From: Mesorhizobium tianshanense
GTDB taxonomy: Bacteria > Pseudomonadota > Alphaproteobacteria > Rhizobiales > Rhizobiaceae
Assembly (NCBI RefSeq): GCF_007830515.1
Contig: NZ_VLKT01000011.1
Coordinates: 1 to 64,000 of the forward strand
Length of the DNA stretch: 64,000 bases
Direction: 5' to 3'
The notes under the pieces are model-generated. The model saw only the letters and a list, made by a program, of their open reading frames with translations, did not search any database and was not told the origin of the DNA. Made by a program: the position numbers and the translations under genes. Of this stretch, positions 50,056-59,263 are shown one piece after another; within the stretch, counting starts at the first letter, position 1, and each line of letters starts with the position of its first letter.

Positions 50056-51093
50056 GTGATGATGACAGGTATTGGCGAAATGGATCGGAAACGAAGCAGG
50101 CTGATGGATTTTGACGGGCAGCATAGCGTTGCCGTGCTGTGCATTGAGGCATCGCTTCACTCTGCCTTGCTGTCGATTGAGCCATTTCGCGCGGCGAACC
50201 GGCTGAGCAAGTCGCGGCTTTTCAGCATCGATTTCGTGTCGATCGACGGGCAACCGAGCGGCACCAATCTGGATATCATGATTCCGGTCAACGCCACACT
50301 GGACATGCCCAGAACGTACGATCTGATTCTGCTGCATTCGTCATACGGCATCCTGGATCGAGGGAAGACCGCCCTCTTCCGTTGGCTGCGGCGTCAGGCC
50401 GCCGCTGGCGCCCATCTGTGCGGCATGGATGCAGCCCCGCTGCTGCTCGGAGAAGCCGGGCTGCTCAAGGGCTACAGAGCGACCAGTCACTGGAGCACGT
50501 TGGCTTCGTTCAGGGAACTTTACCCTGACACTGAGGTAGTCGAGCAACTCTTCGTATTCGACCGCAACCGGTCAACGTGCGCCGGCCAACTCGCATCGGT
50601 CGACTATGCCTTGTTCATGCTGGATCGGTTTTGCGGCAGAGCACTGCGCGACATCGTCGCGAACGATCTCGTCTACCCGGCCATTCGCAACGAAGCGGAT
50701 CTGCAGAGGCAGATCATCAACGGGCATGCTTGGCATACGAATCCCATTCTTCTGCGCGCACAGAAATTGATGCAGGAGAGTATCGAGGATCCCCTGTCGA
50801 TACAGGCTATCGCGGACAAATGCGGCATCTCCCAGCGGGAGCTACAACACCTCTTCGGGAAGCACCTCAAGGCCAGCCCGAAGAACTATTACATGACGTT
50901 CAGGCTGCAGCGCGCCAAGGAACTGCTGATCTATAGCGCGCTGAGCATACGCGAGACCGGCCTCGCCAGCGGCTTCACGTCTTCCGCGACGTATTTCAGG
51001 GCGTTTCGCGCCCGCTTCAAGACAAGTCCGATGCACTACAGACGTGCGTTTCAGGTGAATACGTCGACGCCAGATGGTCGCAGACTCTATTAA
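50056..51093 (+). CDS. GlxA-type AraC-family regulator with DJ-1/PfpI domain
   Basis: About 345 residues. N-terminal class-I amidotransferase-like domain (HSVAVLCIEASLHSALLSIE, YDLILLHSSYGILDRG, AHLCGMDAAPLLLGEAGLLK), then the AraC double HTH (SIQAIADKCGISQRELQHLF and SIRETGLASGFTSSATYFRA). GlxA/ArgR-type members respond to arginine, betaines or other amino compounds. The start is uncertain: GTG 50056, ATG 50080 or ATG 50104. It is divergent from the ABC operon, so that operon is its likely target. The 208-base gap contains GCAAT-N4-ATTGC at 49990-50003. Confidence 0.88.
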   Translation: MMMTGIGEMDRKRSRLMDFDGQHSVAVLCIEASLHSALLSIEPFRAANRLSKSRLFSIDFVSIDGQPSGTNLDIMIPVNATLDMPRTYDLILLHSSYGILDRGKTALFRWLRRQAAAGAHLCGMDAAPLLLGEAGLLKGYRATSHWSTLASFRELYPDTEVVEQLFVFDRNRSTCAGQLASVDYALFMLDRFCGRALRDIVANDLVYPAIRNEADLQRQIINGHAWHTNPILLRAQKLMQESIEDPLSIQAIADKCGISQRELQHLFGKHLKASPKNYYMTFRLQRAKELLIYSALSIRETGLASGFTSSATYFRAFRARFKTSPMHYRRAFQVNTSTPDGRRLY

Positions 51094-51120
51094 CTGGACA
51101 TCGCCCCTCAGGCTCCCGGG

Positions 51121-51768
51121 TCAAGGCTTGAGCAGACCTTTGCCGTAGGTCAGATAGCGCTCGCGAATTCGTGCCATTTCGTCTGGTGGCAACAGTGCCG
51201 GCTCCCCTGCCTGCCGGGCAAGAAGATATTGCCGCGCCAGCGTCTCCAGCCGGATTGTGTTGTTCATCGCGGCCGCGAGTGTCGGCCCCACTGCAATCAT
51301 GCCGTGGTTCGCAAGCAGGCAGGCCGTGCGGCCTTCGAGCGCCTCTACAGCCGCGGCAGCCAAAGCCATAGTGCCAAACGTGGCGTATCGCGAACACCGC
51401 ACGTTGTCGCCGCCGAAAGCAGCGACCGTATAGTGAAAGGCAGGCAGGTCCTGGCGCAGGCAGGAAAGTGCGACGCACGCGTCTGCATGGGTATGGATTA
51501 CCGCGCAGACAGAGGGGAGCGCGGCAAGAATGGCTGCATGCATATGCCATTCGCTCGAAGGAAAACCACTTCCGACCACACGGTGGTCATTGCTCATATG
51601 AACGATCTGATTGACGTCGACATTGGTGCTGTTGCCGCCGGTCGGGGTAACGAGCATGCCGCCGGCAATGCGACAACTGACGTTGCCCGCGGTTCCCCGA
51701 TTGAAGCCCAATGCTTCGAGCCTCTGCATCGCGTCTACGATCGCCTGTCTCGTCTCGATCTCATGCAT
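51121..51768 (-). CDS. Class II aldolase/adducin-family protein (L-fuculose-phosphate aldolase/OtnC type)
   Basis: 215 residues. The metal site is IHTHADACVAL plus the later histidine NHGMIAVG, and the catalytic-region glutamate is in FPSSEWHMHAAIL. GFNRGTAGNVSCRIAGGMLV is the usual phosphate-binding start. In threonate/erythronate pathways OtnC of this family decarboxylates 3-oxo-tetronate 4-phosphate, and a DUF1537 kinase is present at 41457, so that role is plausible. It is divergent from glutaryl-CoA dehydrogenase. Confidence 0.87.
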   Translation of the reverse strand: MHEIETRQAIVDAMQRLEALGFNRGTAGNVSCRIAGGMLVTPTGGNSTNVDVNQIVHMSNDHRVVGSGFPSSEWHMHAAILAALPSVCAVIHTHADACVALSCLRQDLPAFHYTVAAFGGDNVRCSRYATFGTMALAAAAVEALEGRTACLLANHGMIAVGPTLAAAMNNTIRLETLARQYLLARQAGEPALLPPDEMARIRERYLTYGKGLLKP

Positions 51769-51894
51769 ATGTCAGCCCATCTTGCTGCGTGATCGTACGT
51801 AGAGTTACCCGACAAGCCTGACCGCTCAACCATCGCTTGACAGCTTCGCGATGAAACTCCGGGTGGGACATTTGCCATATCGACGTCTTGATCA

Positions 51895-51906
51895 ACGATA
51901 TATCGT
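51895..51906. promoter_or_regulatory. Palindromic GATATATC site between divergent genes
   Basis: ACGATATATCGT is an exact 12-bp palindrome in the 264-base gap between the class II aldolase and gcdH. Closely similar GCGATATATCAT sequences precede the SDR gene and the threonine-dehydratase-like gene. A further inverted pair, CAGGAA-N7-TTCCTG, lies at 51957-51975, nearer to gcdH. These are candidate operators. Confidence 0.5.
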
Positions 51907-52032
51907 GTGTGATCCTAGCGAATTCCGCAGCCGAATTGGAAGCACATATTTTCTGACAGGAAAAAAAAATTCCTGAGATTGAATTCGAAAACGCGGCTTG
52001 GTAAAGGCGCTGGAACACAGCCTTGGAGTACG

Positions 52033-53229
52033 ATGGCGATGTCGGATCACAGTCGAGGTTTCGTCTGGGACGATCCTTTCCTGATTGAGGATCAACTGGC
52101 CGAAGACGAGCGCATGGTGCGCGATGCGGCGGCGAGCTTTGCGGCCGACAAGCTCGCGCCGCGCGTGCAGGAAGCGTATCTGGAGGAAAAGACCGACCCG
52201 GCGATCTTCCGCGAGATGGGCGATGCCGGCCTGCTCGGTATCACCATCCCCGAGGAATATGGCGGGCTCGGCGCCAACTACGTCACCTATGGGCTGGTGG
52301 CGCGGGAAGTCGAGCGCATCGACTCGGGCTATCGCTCGATGATGAGCGTGCAGTCGTCGCTGGTGATGTATCCGATCCACGCCTATGGCTCGGAGGCGCA
52401 GCGCAAGAAATACCTGCCGAAGCTCGCCAGCGGCGAGTGGATCGGCTGCTTCGGCCTGACCGAGCCGGATGCCGGTTCAGACCCGGGCGGCATGAAGACG
52501 CGGGCGGAGAAGACGGCAAACGGCTATCGGCTGACCGGCTCGAAGATGTGGATCTCGAACGCGCCGATCGCCGACGTCTTCGTGGTGTGGGCCAAGTCGG
52601 CTGCGCATGAAAACCAGATTCGCGGCTTCGTGCTGGAGAAAGGCATGAAGGGCCTGTCTGCGCCCAAGATCGGCGGCAAGCTTTCGCTTCGCGCTTCGAT
52701 CACCGGCGAGATCGTCATGGACGGCGTCGAGGTCGGCGAAGAGGCTCTGTTGCCGAACGTCTCGGGCCTGAAGGGTCCGTTCGGCTGCCTGAACCGCGCA
52801 CGTTACGGCATCTCATGGGGTGCGATGGGTGCGGCGGAGGATTGCTGGCACCGCGCGCGCCAGTACGGGCTCGACCGCAAGCAGTTCGGCAGGCCGCTCG
52901 CCGCGACGCAGCTTTTCCAGAAGAAGCTTGCCGACATGCAGACCGAGATCGCGCTCGGCCTGCAGGCCTCGCTGCGCGTCGGCCGGCTGATGGATGAAGG
53001 CAAGTTCGCGCCCGAGATGATCTCGATCGTCAAGCGCAACAATTGCGGCAAGGCGCTCGACATCGCCCGCCAGGCCCGCGACATGCACGGCGGCAACGGC
53101 ATCCAGATCGAATACCATGTGATGCGCCATGCCCAGAACCTGGAAACGGTGAACACCTACGAGGGCACGCACGACGTGCACGCGCTCATCCTCGGCCGTG
53201 CGCAAACGGGACTGCAGGCGTTTTTCTAG
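52033..53229 (+). CDS. gcdH: Glutaryl-CoA dehydrogenase
   Basis: 398 residues of acyl-CoA dehydrogenase fold from ATG 52033 (TTGGAG upstream). Diagnostic stretches: [77 protein letters not shown], and the catalytic glutamate in [19 protein letters not shown]. The dehydrogenase decarboxylates glutaryl-CoA to crotonyl-CoA in lysine, tryptophan or glutarate breakdown. The class III CoA-transferase at 39241 could supply glutaryl-CoA. Sequence and length are those of a functional enzyme. Confidence 0.94.
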   Translation: MAMSDHSRGFVWDDPFLIEDQLAEDERMVRDAAASFAADKLAPRVQEAYLEEKTDPAIFREMGDAGLLGITIPEEYGGLGANYVTYGLVAREVERIDSGYRSMMSVQSSLVMYPIHAYGSEAQRKKYLPKLASGEWIGCFGLTEPDAGSDPGGMKTRAEKTANGYRLTGSKMWISNAPIADVFVVWAKSAAHENQIRGFVLEKGMKGLSAPKIGGKLSLRASITGEIVMDGVEVGEEALLPNVSGLKGPFGCLNRARYGISWGAMGAAEDCWHRARQYGLDRKQFGRPLAATQLFQKKLADMQTEIALGLQASLRVGRLMDEGKFAPEMISIVKRNNCGKALDIARQARDMHGGNGIQIEYHVMRHAQNLETVNTYEGTHDVHALILGRAQTGLQAFF

Positions 53230-53292
53230 ACCGGCCCCATCATTCGGGCAACGGCTGCCCGTTTGTATCGGTTTAACTTGAAGGAGACGACC

Positions 53293-53673
53293 ATGTCGAA
53301 AGAGATAAATGGAACGGCCGAAAAGCCGGCGCTTTACAAGATGGCCGATCTCCAGAAGAAGCCGTTCACGCCAAGGGGCTCCTCCACGAACGAGTTTACG
53401 AGTGACGAAACCGGAGCAAGGATTGCAAGCGGCGTTGTCTATTTCAAGGACGCCGAGATACCCTTCACGCTGTGGTATGACGAGATCCTGATCTGTCACG
53501 CCATCGAAGACTCATTTGAGATCGTGGTCGACGACGTGTCCTATCCTTTGACCCCTGGGGACGTGATCTGGCTGCCCGCGGGCACGTCGTTGATCTATCG
53601 CAGCAAGGGAACGGCCACCGCCTATTACGCGGTCACGCCCGCCGATTGGGCGAAACACCGCCCGCAAACGTGA
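53293..53673 (+). CDS. Cupin-domain protein (EutQ-like)
   Basis: 126 residues from ATG 53293 with AAGGAG at 6 bases. One cupin barrel: [20 protein letters not shown] gives the first motif and [19 protein letters not shown] the second. The region resembles the cupin part of ethanolamine-utilisation EutQ. Several of the usual metal-ligand histidines are missing, so metal binding is uncertain. It lies 63 bases after gcdH and 80 bases before the aminotransferase and probably shares their transcript. Confidence 0.8.
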   Translation: MSKEINGTAEKPALYKMADLQKKPFTPRGSSTNEFTSDETGARIASGVVYFKDAEIPFTLWYDEILICHAIEDSFEIVVDDVSYPLTPGDVIWLPAGTSLIYRSKGTATAYYAVTPADWAKHRPQT

Positions 53674-53753
53674 GGCCGGCCGGTTGCCGCGCCGCAATCG
53701 CCATGCTGCAGCAACCGGTGCCGTCGCCAGCCACATCATCTCGGGAGTCGACC

Positions 53754-54980
53754 ATGTCTGATACCACTTCTGCAGACGCTCTTTTCCGCCAGCGCGCGGC
53801 GCGCGTCATCCCGGGCGGCATGTGGGGGCATCTGAACGCCGCGCGGCTGCCTGCCGGCTATCCGCAGTTCTTTAGACGGGGTGACGGCTCGACGCTCTGG
53901 GATGTCGATGGCCGCCGCTACATAGACTTCATGTGCGCCTGGGGCCCCAACTACCTCGGCTACAGGCACCCCGAGATCGAGGCGGCCGCCGCCAGCCAAG
54001 CCGCGGAAGGCGATTGCCTGAACGGGCCGGGTGAGGCGCTCGTCGAACTGGCGGAACTCTTCACCTCGATGATCCCCGCCGCGGACTGGGTACAGTTCCA
54101 GAAGAACGGCACGGATGCGACGACAACCTGCCTTACGATCGCACGCGCGGCAACCGGACGAAAAAAAGTGCTGGTCGCACGCGGCGCATATCACGGCGCT
54201 GTTCCCTGGTGTTCGCCCTCCGTCCTTGGCGTGACGGCCGAAGACCGCGCGAATCTTGTGACCTATGAGTTCAATGATCCGGAAAGTGTACGACTGGCCG
54301 CGGAGGCCGCGAAAGGAGACATCGCTGCCATCGTGGTGTCAGCCTTCAAACACGATTTTGGCAAGGATCAGCAACTGCCCCTCCCCGAATTCGCCCGTTT
54401 GCTTCGTGAGATATGCGATCGGGAAGGTGCCGCCCTCGTCATAGACGAAGTAAGAGCCGGCCTCAGACTGAACCTGGGTGGAAGCTGGGAAGACCTCGGC
54501 GTGAGGCCCGATCTTTCTGGGTGGAGCAAGGCGATAGCCAATGGCTATCCTCTGGCTGCGGTCACGGGTGCAGACTGGCTTCGCGGCGCCGCTGCGCAAG
54601 TGTTCGTGACGGGTTCTTTCTGGTGCGGCGCCGTTGCCATGGCCGCCGGCATCGCGACGTTGAAAGTCGCCCGTCGCGACGACGTGGTCGCCCATCTGGA
54701 GCGGCTGGGCACGCGATTGCGTGACGGCCTCGATTTGCAGGCCGAAAAAGCGGGCCTGCGCCTGCGCCAGAGCGGGCCGGTGCAGATGCCTCTGGTAATG
54801 TTCGAAGATGATCCCGACTTCCATAAAGGCGAGGTATTTTGTCTCGCAATGCTTGAGCAAGGGATTTACTTCCATCCCAAGCACAACATGTTTCTTTGTG
54901 CAGCACATACCGAAGCGGACATCGACCGTGCCGTCGCCGCGTCGGAAATCGCATTTGCGGCTCTAGATCCGAGCACCTAA
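53754..54980 (+). CDS. Class III aminotransferase (glutamate-1-semialdehyde aminomutase-like)
   Basis: 408 residues: DVDGRRYIDFMCAWGPNYLG, the PLP-phosphate site ADWVQFQKNGTDATTTCLTI, AYHGAVPWC, aspartate in LVIDEVRAGLRLNLGG, and the Schiff-base lysine in LSGWSKAIANGYPLAAVTGA. It resembles the GSA-aminomutase branch that also includes many omega-amino acid and beta-amino acid transaminases. Its place after a cupin gene and before a sugar-type ABC transporter does not reveal the substrate. No obvious lesion. Confidence 0.88.
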   Translation: MSDTTSADALFRQRAARVIPGGMWGHLNAARLPAGYPQFFRRGDGSTLWDVDGRRYIDFMCAWGPNYLGYRHPEIEAAAASQAAEGDCLNGPGEALVELAELFTSMIPAADWVQFQKNGTDATTTCLTIARAATGRKKVLVARGAYHGAVPWCSPSVLGVTAEDRANLVTYEFNDPESVRLAAEAAKGDIAAIVVSAFKHDFGKDQQLPLPEFARLLREICDREGAALVIDEVRAGLRLNLGGSWEDLGVRPDLSGWSKAIANGYPLAAVTGADWLRGAAAQVFVTGSFWCGAVAMAAGIATLKVARRDDVVAHLERLGTRLRDGLDLQAEKAGLRLRQSGPVQMPLVMFEDDPDFHKGEVFCLAMLEQGIYFHPKHNMFLCAAHTEADIDRAVAASEIAFAALDPST

Positions 54981-55265
54981 CCTGCGATCCTGATCGCCAT
55001 TCAGTCGCAAGACCAAGTCGGCGTTGTTGCGGTTGCCCAATGGCAGCGCGCCGACAACGTCGCTGCGGATTCCCAAGCGTATCTGCCAACGGCGCGCACA
55101 TAAATCCGCGAGCAGACCTCGCGCCAAACGCATCCTGCGTTGCGCAATCTGCAATCTCGACACCGCCTACCACGCCTAGTCTTTGTCCAGACACTGAATG
55201 TGTCGGGCGTGCGCCCTCACGAGTTCTCAAAGCACGCAGCGACTCGAACACTGGTTGCGCCGCGC
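54981..55265. other. Intergenic region before the ribose-type ABC operon
   Basis: 285 bases between the aminotransferase and the ABC ATPase gene. No gene is supported on either strand. A promoter for the following operon is expected here, but no clear -35/-10 pair or extended palindrome stands out. Confidence 0.4.
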
Positions 55266-56051
55266 ATGAGTTCAACAGAAACCGAACCGAAGCATGGCGG
55301 CGATCTTCTGCAGCTTGAAAATGTCACCATGCGTTACGGCGCCATCGCGGCGCTTCAGGACGTTTCGCTTGGCGTCGCGGCTGGCGAGGTCGTCGCACTC
55401 CTTGGCGACAACGGCGCTGGGAAATCGACGGCCATCAAGATCATTTCAGGCAGCGTAAAGCCGACGTCGGGCCGCTTGGTCTTCGAAGGCATTCCACGGG
55501 AATTCGAGTCCCCGCGCGCGTCGAAAGAACTCGGAATCGAGATCGTCTATCAAGATCTGTCGATCTGCATGAACGTCGATGTCGTGGCCAACTTCTTCAT
55601 GGGTCGGGAGCTGGTCAAACGCGTTCTCGGTGTGCCGGTTCTGCGGGAAAGGGAAATGCAGCGCATCACCGAAAAGGTGATGGCCGACGGCGGCACAAAG
55701 GTGAAGTCGGTACGGCAGAACGCGGAGCACCTTTCGGGCGGGCAGCGTCAGGCAATCGAGCTCAATCGCTTCGTCTATTGGGGAGGAAAACTCGTCGTCC
55801 TGGACGAGCCATTCGCGGCTCTGGGAATCGAACAGGTAAGGCGTGGCCTCGAGAACATTCGCCGTGTCAGGGATCAAGGCTTGGCCGTAATCATCGTCAC
55901 CCACAATCTGCATCACGCTTTCCAGATTGCGGATCGGCTCGTGGTCTTCCGGCAAGGCCGGCTGGTCTTGGACAAGTCGACCAGCGACTGCACGCACGAG
56001 ACGGTTTCGCAAGCGATCACGGGTGACGGGCCACCCGTCCAAATACAATGA
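55266..56051 (+). CDS. Ribose/fructose-type ABC transporter ATPase (single domain)
   Basis: 261 residues: Walker A GDNGAGKST, Q-loop EIVYQDLSICMNVDVVANFF, signature LSGGQRQAIELNRFV, Walker B LVVLDEPFAALG and VTHNLHHAFQ. It has one nucleotide-binding domain rather than the two of RbsA, like FrcA of rhizobia. It is the first gene of the ATPase-binding-protein-permease set. ATG 55266 lacks a strong ribosome site, so the start is moderately sure. Confidence 0.88.
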   Translation: MSSTETEPKHGGDLLQLENVTMRYGAIAALQDVSLGVAAGEVVALLGDNGAGKSTAIKIISGSVKPTSGRLVFEGIPREFESPRASKELGIEIVYQDLSICMNVDVVANFFMGRELVKRVLGVPVLREREMQRITEKVMADGGTKVKSVRQNAEHLSGGQRQAIELNRFVYWGGKLVVLDEPFAALGIEQVRRGLENIRRVRDQGLAVIIVTHNLHHAFQIADRLVVFRQGRLVLDKSTSDCTHETVSQAITGDGPPVQIQ

Positions 56052-56068
56052 GTTCAGGGAGGAAAGTC

Positions 56069-57136
56069 ATGCATATCAACCGACGTCAAACCTTAGCACT
56101 GCTTGCGGCGACGGCCGCGGCCTACTCCACAACAGGAGCTCATGCCGAGGCTAAAGGAGCGGTCTATTTTTTGATTCCGGACTCGGGAAGTCTCTTCTAC
56201 ACCCAGGCCGGAAAAGTATCCCAGCCGCTGTTGGAGCAATTGGGCTACACGCTCGATGTCCTCGACGCCGGCAACAAGGCGGAGCTGCAACTCAATCAAA
56301 TCGACAACGTGATAAACCTCGCTCCGAAAGCGATCATCATAGCTGCAGTCGATTTTGACGCACTGGTCCCGGGGATCGAGAAGGCACGCGCTGCGGGGAT
56401 AAAGGTCATCGCGTTCGACCGGCCGATCACGAACACTCCTGTCGACTTCACGTCAATTGCCGGGGTCACGGAGATCGGCGCTGCCGTAGCCCGCGACATG
56501 GCCGAGCGGATAAAGCAACGCAAGGGTAGCTACGCCGGCAAGATCCTGCAAATCATGGGTGACCCCGGCGACAACTACGCAGTCCAGCTCGCGCAGGGTT
56601 TCGACAGCGTGATAGCCGGCTATCCGGACATTGAGGTCACCAGCAAAGCGGCCCAGTTGTGGGAGCCGACAGTCGCGGCAAACATTGCCCAGGACTACCT
56701 GACATCTCAAGGCGACGTAGATGCCATATTCTACCATTCCGGCTATCTGGCCGGCGCCGTGGTCAGCGTGCTGGAAGCCATGGGCAAGAAACCCGGCGAC
56801 CTGATCATAGTCGATGGCGATGGTGACCCCGGAGCGATCGCGCAGATAAAGGCCGGCTGGCAGCAAGCATCAATAGAGGCCCCGCTGTACGCGGAAGCTT
56901 TTGCCGTCGCAGCATTCTTCGAAAATGTGGTCAACGGCGACAAGATGGTCGAAGGAAACTACGACATCCTGGGCATTGGCTCTAAACTCACAATCGAGAA
57001 ATGGAGCCCCACCATCACCATTCCGGGACAGCTCATCGACCCGGCAAACGTCGACGATGCGGTTCATTGGGGAAATGCGATCGTTCCGGATCTCAAGGCG
57101 AAGGCGGCCGCCGAACTTGCCGTCAAATCGAAATAA
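56069..57136 (+). CDS. Sugar-type periplasmic binding protein (RbsB-like)
   Basis: 355 residues from ATG 56069, with AGGGAGG upstream. It opens RRQTLALLAATAAAYSTTGA, with an RR at residues 5-6 that suggests a Tat- or Sec-type signal. Pattern of the periplasmic-binding-protein-4 domain: AELQLNQIDNVINLAPKAII, VIAFDRPITNTPVDF, ILQIMGDPGDNYAVQLAQGF and LIIVDGDGDPGAIAQIKAGW. It binds an unknown sugar or polyol for the adjoining transporter. Confidence 0.88.
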   Translation: MHINRRQTLALLAATAAAYSTTGAHAEAKGAVYFLIPDSGSLFYTQAGKVSQPLLEQLGYTLDVLDAGNKAELQLNQIDNVINLAPKAIIIAAVDFDALVPGIEKARAAGIKVIAFDRPITNTPVDFTSIAGVTEIGAAVARDMAERIKQRKGSYAGKILQIMGDPGDNYAVQLAQGFDSVIAGYPDIEVTSKAAQLWEPTVAANIAQDYLTSQGDVDAIFYHSGYLAGAVVSVLEAMGKKPGDLIIVDGDGDPGAIAQIKAGWQQASIEAPLYAEAFAVAAFFENVVNGDKMVEGNYDILGIGSKLTIEKWSPTITIPGQLIDPANVDDAVHWGNAIVPDLKAKAAAELAVKSK

Positions 57137-57154
57137 TCTTGTCGGGTCGCATTC

Positions 57155-58183
57155 ATGTCGCTGTCCGACGCCACAAGACAAACCGAACCGCGAGCCGGCT
57201 CTCTCCGACTCGTGGAGCTTTTCGTCGACAATATCGTCTGGGCGATTCTGGCGATAACTTTGCTTGCATTCTGCCTGTTCATTCCTGGATACGGGCAGAC
57301 GGGAATCTTTCTGAACATCGTGGAACAGTCGGCTTTCGTCGGGATCCTCTCCGTAGGCCTGTCGATTGCCATCATATCTGGCCAGATCGACCTCTCGATC
57401 GAATCGACGATGGCGTTGGCGGCGATGGCTACGGCAGTCCTGGTGAGTTCAAGCGCGGCAGGCTTCGGCTGGACGCCTCAACCCCTATGGCTTGTGGTGC
57501 CAGGCAGCCTGTTGGTGGCCCTATGCGTCGGTCTGGCGGTCGGCAGCTTCAACGCGTTTCTGGTGATCCGGCTGAAACTCAACGCCTTCATAGCTACCTT
57601 GGGCAGCTACATCTTATTTCGCGGCGCGGTTGTCGCATTGAGCGGCGGGAAGACGGTCTTCGGTCTGCCCTCGCCGCTTCGCGCAGTTGCGCTTTCCAAA
57701 GTCTTGGGCGTACCCCTGCTCGCCTGGGTCACAGTGGCAGTGTTTCTCGCCTTTACCTTCATTCTGACCAAGACGCCTTTTGGTCGATACGTCTATCTTG
57801 TGGGTGGAAATCCAGTCGCTCCCTTCAGAGCGGGAATTCGAGTGAGAAGCGTCTCGGCGGCGGCCTTCCTCCTATCCGCCGTTCTTGCGGCTTTTGCCGG
57901 CTGGCTCCTTGCGACGCGCACCTCCGGCGCCACGCCAAATCTGGGCATAGGCATGCTGTTCGAGGCCTTCGCCGCGGTGGTCATCGGGGGCGTCAGCCTG
58001 AAGGGTGGAGAGGGCAAACTGTCGGGCGTGGTTGCCGGAGTGCTGTTGCTCAGCTCGATCAGAACTGCGGTCAATCTGCTGATGCTGCAACCCCACTACA
58101 CGCAAATGATCCAAGGGGGGCTCGTTATTGCTGCCATGCTCCTGGATAGCGCCAAGCACTCGATCCGGTCCCGCTATCTCTAA
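57155..58183 (+). CDS. Ribose-type ABC transporter permease (RbsC-like)
   Basis: 342 residues with about ten helices. SVGLSIAIISGQIDLSIEST is the family-defining segment near the N-terminus, and the later loop LKGGEGKLSGVVAGVLLLSS is also typical. It follows the binding-protein gene by 18 bases and ends 21 bases before the cyclase-family gene. Confidence 0.9.
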   Translation: MSLSDATRQTEPRAGSLRLVELFVDNIVWAILAITLLAFCLFIPGYGQTGIFLNIVEQSAFVGILSVGLSIAIISGQIDLSIESTMALAAMATAVLVSSSAAGFGWTPQPLWLVVPGSLLVALCVGLAVGSFNAFLVIRLKLNAFIATLGSYILFRGAVVALSGGKTVFGLPSPLRAVALSKVLGVPLLAWVTVAVFLAFTFILTKTPFGRYVYLVGGNPVAPFRAGIRVRSVSAAAFLLSAVLAAFAGWLLATRTSGATPNLGIGMLFEAFAAVVIGGVSLKGGEGKLSGVVAGVLLLSSIRTAVNLLMLQPHYTQMIQGGLVIAAMLLDSAKHSIRSRYL

Positions 58184-58204
58184 TTTGGCAGTAAGAAGCA
58201 ACCA

Positions 58205-59167
58205 ATGCACTCATCACAAGCGAGACCTTCCTACGATGAACTGAGGGGCGATGATCGCTCTCCGCCCGGCTCGTCTTGGCCGTTCTACGGGCAGGCAGAC
58301 CAGATTGGGAGCATCGGGCTTCTCGATGCCGATTGCGTCATCAGGGCAGCAAGTCTTGTGACAAAGGGCGCTGTTTTCTCACTCAACTGGTCGTTGGATT
58401 TGCCGGACCCCGCACTCTTCGGCCGCAAGCGCCTGAAGCATTCGATTTGCTTCGATCATGCCGGCGCCGACGATATCTATGACGATTTTTTCCCGCAATC
58501 GTCGACGCAGTGGGACAGCCTGGGCCACATCCGACATCCAGTGCATGGATACTACCAAGGTCATCAGGAGGCATCGATTACCGGGCGCGAAGGGTCTCGT
58601 CTTGGCATCGAACATTGGGCGGAGCGAGGAATTGCCGGACGGTTTGTGCTGGCCGACCTCGAGCGCTTCCGCCGCGCGTTGGGGAGACCGATCCGCCCTG
58701 GCGACTCCGACGCAATCACCATTCACGACCTGGAAGCGTGCCTCCGCAGCCAGGAAACAAAGCTGCTTCCCGGTGATATCCTGCTTCTGAGATTCGGCTG
58801 GGTACACTGGTACGAACAGGCCGATCGTGAGACCCGAAATGCGCTTGCGGACAGTGAAGATTTTGCTGCTTGCGGCCTGTCTCGCTCTGAAGAGACCGCC
58901 CGATGGATTTGGAACAAGTCCCTTTCCGCCGTGGCCGGCGATAACCCCGCGTTGGAGGTTCAGCCCTTCGACACCACCACGACTGAAGGGTTCTTGCACT
59001 ACCGCCTCATCCCTTTGCTTGGCACCGCGATCGGCGAGATGTTCGCCCTGGATGCCTTGGCAAGGGATTGCGAACAGGATGGCCGGTACGAGGGTCTGTT
59101 TGTGTCCGCGCCTCTCAACAAATTGGGTGGCGTCGGCTCTCCGGCGAACGCCTTGGCCTTGAAGTAA
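58205..59167 (+). CDS. Cyclase-family hydrolase (kynurenine formamidase/isatin hydrolase-like)
   Basis: 320 residues. The putative metal site is in STQWDSLGHIRHPVHGYYQG (H and D positions of the cyclase motif); DILLLRFGWVHWYEQ and QPFDTTTTEGFLHYRLIPLL follow in the order seen in longer members of this family. Such enzymes hydrolyse amides or lactones of small acids. Co-directional and closely spaced behind the sugar-type ABC transporter, it may process the imported compound. Confidence 0.82.
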   Translation: MHSSQARPSYDELRGDDRSPPGSSWPFYGQADQIGSIGLLDADCVIRAASLVTKGAVFSLNWSLDLPDPALFGRKRLKHSICFDHAGADDIYDDFFPQSSTQWDSLGHIRHPVHGYYQGHQEASITGREGSRLGIEHWAERGIAGRFVLADLERFRRALGRPIRPGDSDAITIHDLEACLRSQETKLLPGDILLLRFGWVHWYEQADRETRNALADSEDFAACGLSRSEETARWIWNKSLSAVAGDNPALEVQPFDTTTTEGFLHYRLIPLLGTAIGEMFALDALARDCEQDGRYEGLFVSAPLNKLGGVGSPANALALK

Positions 59168-59263
59168 TCCGATGAGTTGCTTCGTTGCGAGGATACCCCG
59201 GACGCTCTCTCATTCGGATATCGCGTATCACCATGGCCGAGCGCCGGTTTCGAAAGATCGGCT

